Shown here piece by piece: positions 4,504-8,976 of a DNA stretch of 8,976 nt. The notes beneath the pieces are model-generated. The model saw only the letters and a program-made list of their open reading frames with translations. It had not been told where the DNA came from and ran no database searches. Location: contig JAGHAG010000025.1 in assembly GCA_021161625.1 (NCBI GenBank), forward strand, positions 1 through 8,976, in the 5' to 3' direction. The position numbers and the translations under genes are program-made. Within the stretch, counting starts at the first letter, position 1, and each line of letters opens with the position of its first letter. The stretch comes from Elusimicrobiota bacterium. GTDB lineage: Bacteria; CG03.

Positions 4504-5688
4504 TTAATTTTTTTCACTCCACTGCTTGTATGAAACTATTGCCTCATAAATTGCCCTTGCAATTTTCTGTCTGAACTTTGCACTTTTTAGTTTTCTTAAA
4601 TCACCCTTGTTTGTGATAAATCCAATTTCAAGAAGAGCCGCAGGCCTTTTAACGCCTTTTAAAACATAAAAGCCTGCCTGCTTTATTCCGCGGGTTTTTA
4701 TGATGTTTTTTATTTTTGAATTTAGAATTCCGCAAAATTCTGACGATTCGTTCATAAACTCATTCAATCTCATACTCCACAAAATTGAATTTACATCTGT
4801 TTTATAGGTGGTTCCCTCTTCCAGTTCAACAACAGCGTTTTCAAAATTGGCAACCTTTTGCGCTTCTTCATCTGAGGCAACATCAGAAAGAAAGTATGCT
4901 TCAAATCCTTTTGTGTATTTGTTGTAGGATGCGTTTACATGAATTGAAACGAACAAATCCGCATTTGCCCTTTCTGCAATTAAAGCCCTTGTTGCAAGGG
5001 GCAGAAAAACATCTGTTTTTCGGGTCAAAATCGGCGAAAATCTGGAATCTCTTGCAAGAAGTTTGTAAAGGCGTAATGCAATGTCAAGCACAATGTTTTT
5101 TTCTTTTGTTCCATCATAGCCAATGGCACCCGGGTCCTTTCCACCATGACCGGGGTCTATGACAATTTTTGTAACCTTGCGATATTTTTTTTCATATCTT
5201 GTGCGAAACTGGGGAATGCGCTTTTTCTTTTTGAGGGCGATTTTTTCTCTTTTAATTTCTAAAATTTTCTTTGCAAAATTCCACCTCACCTTTGCAGAAA
5301 CAAACGACTGAAAAGACCTTGAGACAATCAATTCCAGAGGTATCCAGGAACTGCCTTCAAAAATAATGGGGTCTTTTTTCAGAGTAAAAAGCCGTTTTTT
5401 TATGTATAGTTTTTTTGATTTAATAAAAAGTTCAATTGCATCATTTTTGTTGTTTAAAAGGCGCACGCATTTTTTATCTGGAAGCCACTCTGCCTTTAAA
5501 TAAAAGAGATTTGCCACATCCATTGTCTTTACATAACCCATGCCATTTACCAGAAGCAGATTTACAGAACCGCAAAATTTTCCATTTTCTATGATTTTAA
5601 CTTCAATCTTTGAAATTCTTGCATTGGCGAAAGTGAAAAATAGAAAAAGAAAAATTATTTTATATTTTAAATTCCTGAACATCGCCAA
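4504..5688 (-). CDS. N-acetylmuramoyl-L-alanine amidase (Amidase_3, AmiC-like), secreted
   Basis: This enzyme cleaves the bond between MurNAc and L-alanine in peptidoglycan, typically during daughter-cell separation. Residues 3-23 are a signal peptide ending ANA. About 45-146 resembles the copper-amine-oxidase N-like domain found beside wall hydrolases. A basic linker (147-172) leads to the Amidase_3 domain (173-390). Zinc ligands are His181 (IDPGHGG), Glu196 (TKEKN) and His250 (VSIHVNAS); the catalytic Glu is Glu354 (LLEIGFITN). Residues 270-318 form the insertion that in AmiB/AmiC-type enzymes carries an autoinhibitory helix, suggesting activation by a LytM/EnvC-type partner (inference). 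The gene overlaps polA by 29 nt. The start used here is TTG, 8 nt after AAGG; an in-frame ATG two codons later (5680-5682) is the alternative, with 14-nt spacing. Confidence 0.94.
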   Translation of the reverse strand: MAMFRNLKYKIIFLFLFFTFANARISKIEVKIIENGKFCGSVNLLLVNGMGYVKTMDVANLFYLKAEWLPDKKCVRLLNNKNDAIELFIKSKKLYIKKRLFTLKKDPIIFEGSSWIPLELIVSRSFQSFVSAKVRWNFAKKILEIKREKIALKKKKRIPQFRTRYEKKYRKVTKIVIDPGHGGKDPGAIGYDGTKEKNIVLDIALRLYKLLARDSRFSPILTRKTDVFLPLATRALIAERANADLFVSIHVNASYNKYTKGFEAYFLSDVASDEEAQKVANFENAVVELEEGTTYKTDVNSILWSMRLNEFMNESSEFCGILNSKIKNIIKTRGIKQAGFYVLKGVKRPAALLEIGFITNKGDLRKLKSAKFRQKIARAIYEAIVSYKQWSEKN

Positions 5689-8176
5689 AATTTTTTCCTT
5701 TTTTCAAATTTACTTTTAGCGGAACTTCCAGTTTGACTGCATTTTCCATAACCTTTTTTACTTTATTTGCAAATTCTTTTACTCTGCTTTCAGGAACTTC
5801 AAAAAGAAGTTCGTCGTGTATCTGCAAAATTAATTTTGCATCAAAAAGAAAAAGTTCTGGAAAAATTTCCACCATTGCTTTTTTTATTATGTCAGAGGAT
5901 GAACCCTGTATTGGAGTGTTTATTGCAACCCTCTGCTCAAAAGAACTGCGCCCATAGACAATTCTTTTCCTTTTGAAAATTGTCTCTGTGTAGCCTTTTT
6001 CCTGTGCCTGTTTTACACATTTTTCCGTAAACTCCTTAACTCCGGGAAATGTTTTCCAGTAATTTGAGATAAACTCTTTTGCCTCTTCCTTTGTAATTCC
6101 AAGGTCAGCACTTAAACCCCAGACCCCCATTCCATAAATAATTCCAAAATTTATTGTCTTTGCTATTTTTCTCTGGTGTGGCGTGATTTTTTCCTTTGGT
6201 AAATTAAAAATTTTTTGTGCTGTAAAAATGTGAATGTCCTCATCATTTTGAAATGCCTTCAAAAGACGCATGTCCTTGCTGAAATGAGCCATTACTCTTA
6301 AATCTATCTGGGAATAATCCGCAGAAAGAAAAACATTACCTTTTTCAGGAATAAAACCCCTTCTTATTTCAGTTGCCCATTCGCCTCTTGCAGGAATATT
6401 TTGAAGATTGGGCTGTGATGAAGAAAGGCGTCCGGTGAGGGTTCCTGTTGGATTGAAATTTGTGTGGATGCGACCATCATCGGCAACAAGTTCAGGAAAG
6501 ACATCTACATAGGTGGATTTTAATTTGAAAAATGTGCGGTAATCTATAATTTTGCGACAGATTGGATGAAGAGGAGCAAGTTCACCTAAAACCTCGCTGT
6601 CAAGCGAGGGTCCTGTTTTTGTTTTTTTTATTATTGGCAAATTCAACTTTCCAAAAATAACATTTCTCAATTCTATTGGAGACCTTATGTTAAATTTCAT
6701 TCCTGCAAGATTATAAATTTCGGCTTCAAGTTCTTTTATTCGTTCGTCCAGTTTTCTGGAAAGATTTTTGAAAATTTCAGAATCAACCTTTATCCCCCAG
6801 TATTCCATATAAGCAAGAATTTTTGATAGAGGAAGTTCTATTTCCTCATACAGAAGCCCGAGTTTCTCTTTTTCTATTATTCTGCTTAAAACTTTTTTCA
6901 GTTCAAATGCAATTACACTGTTTTTTGCAAGCTGAACAAAATCCTTTGTTTGTGGAAGGTCTTTTTTCAAAAACTTTCTTGAAAGAGAAGGCATGCTCTG
7001 GTCAGGTTTTGAATCAATTACATAACCCATAAGAGAAAGATCTGTAAAATCACTTTGTATCTCAAGGGATTTTGAAAGCGCAAATTTTATAAGAAATTTT
7101 GAGTCGTTTGTTAGAACCTTTTTTTTCTGTGAAAGGATTCTTTCAACAATTCCCTGCTGCTCTTTGAAGGAAAGTTCCATCGGATTTTCAGGCAAAAATA
7201 TTGCCTGATTTTCTCCTGCAATAACAAAGCCACGGGAATTTTTTTCTTCTATAAAATTTATATAGAGTTCATCCCTTGAAAGAAATTTCTGTGGGTCTTT
7301 TTCATATTTTGCCTCTACTTTAAGCACAAATTCATTTTCATCAGAATATTCCCTTAAAATTGACTTAAAATCCCACTTTCTGGCAAGTTCTATCAGATTT
7401 TCTTTATTCAGTTCATATTTAAAATCCTCTATTTTAAAATCAATGGGTATGTCCTTCCTCAAAGTAACAAGCTGCTTTGAAAGAAAAACATTGTCTTTTG
7501 AGGCGGATAGTTTTTCAGAGATTTTTGTGGGAAGTTTGTTTAAGTTTTCGTAAAGATTTTCAACTGTTTTAAATTCTTTTATGAGTTTTGTTGCTGTAAC
7601 AGGTCCTATGCCGCTTGCTCCGGGAATGTTGTCTGAAGAATCCCCTGTGAGTGCAAGCCAGTCAACAAAATTTTGAGGTTCTACTCCGTATTTTGAGAAA
7701 ATCCCCTTTTCGTCAAAAATCTGGTCTTTCATCTCATTGTAAAGCAAAATATTTTCACCCACAATCTGGGAAATATCCTTGTCTGAGGAAACAACAAAAA
7801 TTTTTAAATCTCTTTTAAATTTTTCGCAGAGGGAAGCAATGATATCGTCTGCTTCCCAGCCCGGATAGACAATCGCCTTTACTCCGAGTGCTTCAACAAA
7901 TTTTTTTGCTTCTTTTAACTGACTTATAAGTTCATCATCTGTCTTTGGTCTCTGTGCTTTGTATTCCTCAAATTTTTTCTGTCTTTCAGTTGGGTGTTTT
8001 GAGTCAAAGGCAACAGCAAGATAGTCAGGTTTTTCCTTTTTTATGATTTTTAAAAGCATTCTCAAAAAACCAAAAAGTGCCCCCGAAGGTTTTCCATCAG
8101 GTGTTGTGAATTTAGGAAGAGCATGGTATGCCCTGTGCATGTATCCGTTTCCGTCAATTATAAAAAATTTTTTCAT
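5660..8176 (-). CDS. polA: DNA polymerase I, without a functional proofreading site
   Basis: Pol I fills gaps and removes RNA primers in replication and repair. The 838 residues resemble Taq polymerase in length. The 5'-nuclease domain (1 to about 285) keeps its acidic residues: Asp8, Asp58, EADD (108-111), SDKD (131-134) and GDSSDN (178-183). The middle 3'-5' exonuclease fold (about 290-435) is degenerate: FDTET is replaced near YINFIEE (305-311) and the Tyr-x-x-x-Asp site by LAKNS (416-420), so proofreading is unlikely. The polymerase domain (440-838) has TGRLSSSQPNLQNIP (581-595), motif A DYSQID (620-625), motif B RKIAKTINFGIIYG (669-682) and motif C HDE (787-789). Asp625 replaces the usual steric-gate Glu, and the segment before AIN (751-753) is about 7 residues short. 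The start codon is fixed by the conserved N-terminus; no Shine-Dalgarno sequence is visible. The amidase gene overlaps its end. Confidence 0.98.
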   Translation of the reverse strand: MKKFFIIDGNGYMHRAYHALPKFTTPDGKPSGALFGFLRMLLKIIKKEKPDYLAVAFDSKHPTERQKKFEEYKAQRPKTDDELISQLKEAKKFVEALGVKAIVYPGWEADDIIASLCEKFKRDLKIFVVSSDKDISQIVGENILLYNEMKDQIFDEKGIFSKYGVEPQNFVDWLALTGDSSDNIPGASGIGPVTATKLIKEFKTVENLYENLNKLPTKISEKLSASKDNVFLSKQLVTLRKDIPIDFKIEDFKYELNKENLIELARKWDFKSILREYSDENEFVLKVEAKYEKDPQKFLSRDELYINFIEEKNSRGFVIAGENQAIFLPENPMELSFKEQQGIVERILSQKKKVLTNDSKFLIKFALSKSLEIQSDFTDLSLMGYVIDSKPDQSMPSLSRKFLKKDLPQTKDFVQLAKNSVIAFELKKVLSRIIEKEKLGLLYEEIELPLSKILAYMEYWGIKVDSEIFKNLSRKLDERIKELEAEIYNLAGMKFNIRSPIELRNVIFGKLNLPIIKKTKTGPSLDSEVLGELAPLHPICRKIIDYRTFFKLKSTYVDVFPELVADDGRIHTNFNPTGTLTGRLSSSQPNLQNIPARGEWATEIRRGFIPEKGNVFLSADYSQIDLRVMAHFSKDMRLLKAFQNDEDIHIFTAQKIFNLPKEKITPHQRKIAKTINFGIIYGMGVWGLSADLGITKEEAKEFISNYWKTFPGVKEFTEKCVKQAQEKGYTETIFKRKRIVYGRSSFEQRVAINTPIQGSSSDIIKKAMVEIFPELFLFDAKLILQIHDELLFEVPESRVKEFANKVKKVMENAVKLEVPLKVNLKKGKNFGDVQEFKI
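5697..5700 (-). promoter_or_regulatory. Shine-Dalgarno sequence bearing on the amidase start
   Basis: AAGG on the minus strand lies inside the end of polA, 8 nt before TTG (5686-5688) and 14 nt before ATG (5680-5682). The spacing favours TTG, while codon preference favours ATG. The two choices differ by two residues ahead of the signal peptide and do not change the mature protein. Confidence 0.4.
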
Positions 8177-8211
8177 ATTTGCTTTAATTTTCTACTTAAT
8201 CCTTACCACTG

Positions 8212-8225
8212 ATTTTTCATTTTTC
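8212..8225. repeat. Two tandem ATTTTTC heptamers
   Basis: ATTTTTC is repeated exactly at 8212-8218 and 8219-8225, immediately before the 53-bp palindromic element. Two units could be chance in AT-rich DNA. They are listed because the same word occurs in the array at 4195-4236 and because short tandem words flank palindromes elsewhere in the window. Confidence 0.35.
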
Positions 8226-8230
8226 ATCTG

Positions 8231-8283
8231 TAAATCCCCCCTCTCAATCTCCCCCCTTTAAGGGGGGAGAAACAGTAGGGGGT
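8231..8283. repeat. Dispersed 53-bp C/G-tract palindromic element, copy 2
   Basis: This copy has the same orientation as 146-198 and matches it at 51 of 53 positions. The inner arms are 8248-8256 and 8262-8270, with loop TTTAA in place of TAAAA. It lies between the TPR gene and polA, about 55 bp upstream of the polA start. If the two genes are co-transcribed, the RNA would carry a strong GC hairpin. No T-run follows in the minus direction. Confidence 0.8.
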
Positions 8284-8302
8284 ATTTTCATTCCTAATTT
8301 GC

Positions 8303-8320
8303 GTCCCGATTTGTCGGGAC
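8303..8320. repeat. Short palindrome GTCCCGA/TCGGGAC
   Basis: A 7-bp perfect stem (8303-8309 with 8314-8320) encloses a TTTG loop. It begins 9 nt past the stop codon of the TPR gene. Its position suits a transcript 3' end, but the minus strand continues GCAAATTAGG with no U-run, so it is either a protective hairpin or another small dispersed repeat. Confidence 0.5.
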
Positions 8321-8329
8321 ATGAACGTT

Positions 8330-8976
8330 TCATTTGAGTTTCCTCAGTTCTTTTTTAATCAGGCGGAAGTTGGGATTGATTTTGAGACCTTTTTCATAAT
8401 AGTATTTTGCTGTTTCACTATCTCCGAGACGGTAAAAATATGTTTTGCCAAGCCAGTAATAACTCCATATGTCAGATGGATTGAGTTTAATTGCTTTTTC
8501 AAACTCTTTTACTGCTTTCAATGCCTTCCATTCAGCAAGATAAACCCTTCCAAGAACATAATGAGAATAATAATCCTTTTTCAGTTTGAAACCTTTTTTA
8601 GCAAGTTTTTTTGCCTCGTCAATCTTCTTCCCTGCCTCACAGTAAATTTCAGCAAGGTCAAGATAATTAAACGCTTTTTTCGGATATTTCCTAATCTGTT
8701 TTTTTATGTAATTTTCCGCTTTTTTCAGGGCAATTTCAAGAAACTCTTTGTTTCCCTGCTCCTTGTAAATCAGAATTTTAAACCAGTAAATTTCATTGAA
8801 CAGATTTGATTCGTCTTTCATACCGAGCGCTTTGTTTAACCATTTGAGAGCAGGAGAGAATTTCCCCTGCTGGAAATAAATACCGCCAATATTTCCAACA
8901 GGATATTCATATTTCGGGTTAATTTCCATTGCTTTTTCAAAATCTTTTCTTGCCCTGTCATATTCACCTTTACAAT
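8330..8976 (-). CDS. Tetratricopeptide-repeat protein, N-terminus outside the window
   Basis: The frame is open to the window edge: codons before the Met at 8927-8929 read as a TPR helix (GEYDRARKDFEKAMEINP), so that Met is internal and the gene is 5'-truncated here. About 215 residues are visible, covering roughly four to six TPR units. Clear ones are GNIGGIYFQQGKFSPALKWL, VLGRVYLAEWKALKAVKEF and YYWLGKTYFYRLGDSETAKY, each followed by a KAIKLNP-type second helix. TPRs are protein-binding scaffolds; no enzymatic domain or membrane segment is seen in this part. It lies upstream of polA on the same strand with a 153-bp gap, so a functional tie to polA is not implied. Specific function unknown. 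Confidence 0.9.
   Translation of the reverse strand, partial: CKGEYDRARKDFEKAMEINPKYEYPVGNIGGIYFQQGKFSPALKWLNKALGMKDESNLFNEIYWFKILIYKEQGNKEFLEIALKKAENYIKKQIRKYPKKAFNYLDLAEIYCEAGKKIDEAKKLAKKGFKLKKDYYSHYVLGRVYLAEWKALKAVKEFEKAIKLNPSDIWSYYWLGKTYFYRLGDSETAKYYYEKGLKINPNFRLIKKELRKLK

Noticed and set aside
4785..5162. A 125-residue open frame on the plus strand
   Set aside because: It is antisense to the zinc-site region of the amidase, whose motifs are unmistakable. The product has no domain features.
8177..8230. Promoter for polA
   Set aside because: A TTTACA box can be found, but no acceptable -10 hexamer lies at 16-18 nt. polA may be read through from the TPR gene.
8321..8809. A 162-residue open frame on the plus strand
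   Set aside because: It lies opposite the TPR gene. Its product is a Phe-, Ile- and Cys-rich mirror of Lys/Glu-rich codons with no recognisable motif.

Overview
This window is an AT-rich bacterial chromosome segment in which every credible gene lies on the minus strand. The proteins are rich in Lys, Ile, Phe and Glu. A cell-wall amidase with a signal peptide and an inserted segment like that of Gram-negative AmiC enzymes, together with an inner-membrane protein that has a soluble domain on each side, suggests a diderm bacterium. The phylum cannot be fixed from the sequence. An uncultured, low-GC anaerobic lineage would fit, but that is inference. TGA is used as a stop codon, so nothing points to an altered code.

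Reading in the direction of transcription (high to low coordinates), the window opens with the 3' part of a tetratricopeptide-repeat gene (8330-8976, running off the edge). A 153-bp gap with two palindromic repeats follows. Then come polA (5660-8176) and an N-acetylmuramoyl-L-alanine amidase gene that overlaps the end of polA by 29 bp (4504-5688). A 354-bp non-coding stretch (4150-4503) is packed with small palindromes and degenerate 7- and 8-bp tandem arrays. After it lies a tight four-gene unit: metallophosphoesterase (3415-4149), tail-anchored Ser/Thr protein kinase (2480-3418), a membrane-spanning TPR/HEAT protein (1341-2483) and dprA (262-1344). Each junction in this unit is a 4-nt ATGA stop/start overlap, so the four proteins are probably made together. 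The last 261 bp again hold palindromes and an octamer array.

The most interesting coding signal is the link between a kinase/phosphoesterase/membrane-scaffold module and the recombination mediator DprA. The kinase is unusual: it has HQD in place of HRD, SPQ in place of APE and a degenerate glycine loop, but its catalytic Lys and Asp residues are intact. DNA polymerase I also departs from family norms: Asp replaces the steric-gate Glu, the proofreading site is lost, and a fingers segment is about 7 residues shorter than in the Taq and E. coli enzymes.

The most interesting non-coding signal is a shared architecture in all three intergenic regions. Compact palindromes are embedded in degenerate 7/8-bp tandem arrays. 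One palindrome family occurs twice in opposite orientation with compensatory stem changes, and another 53-bp element occurs twice with 51 of 53 positions identical. No tRNA, rRNA, CRISPR array, transposase or clear intrinsic terminator was found.
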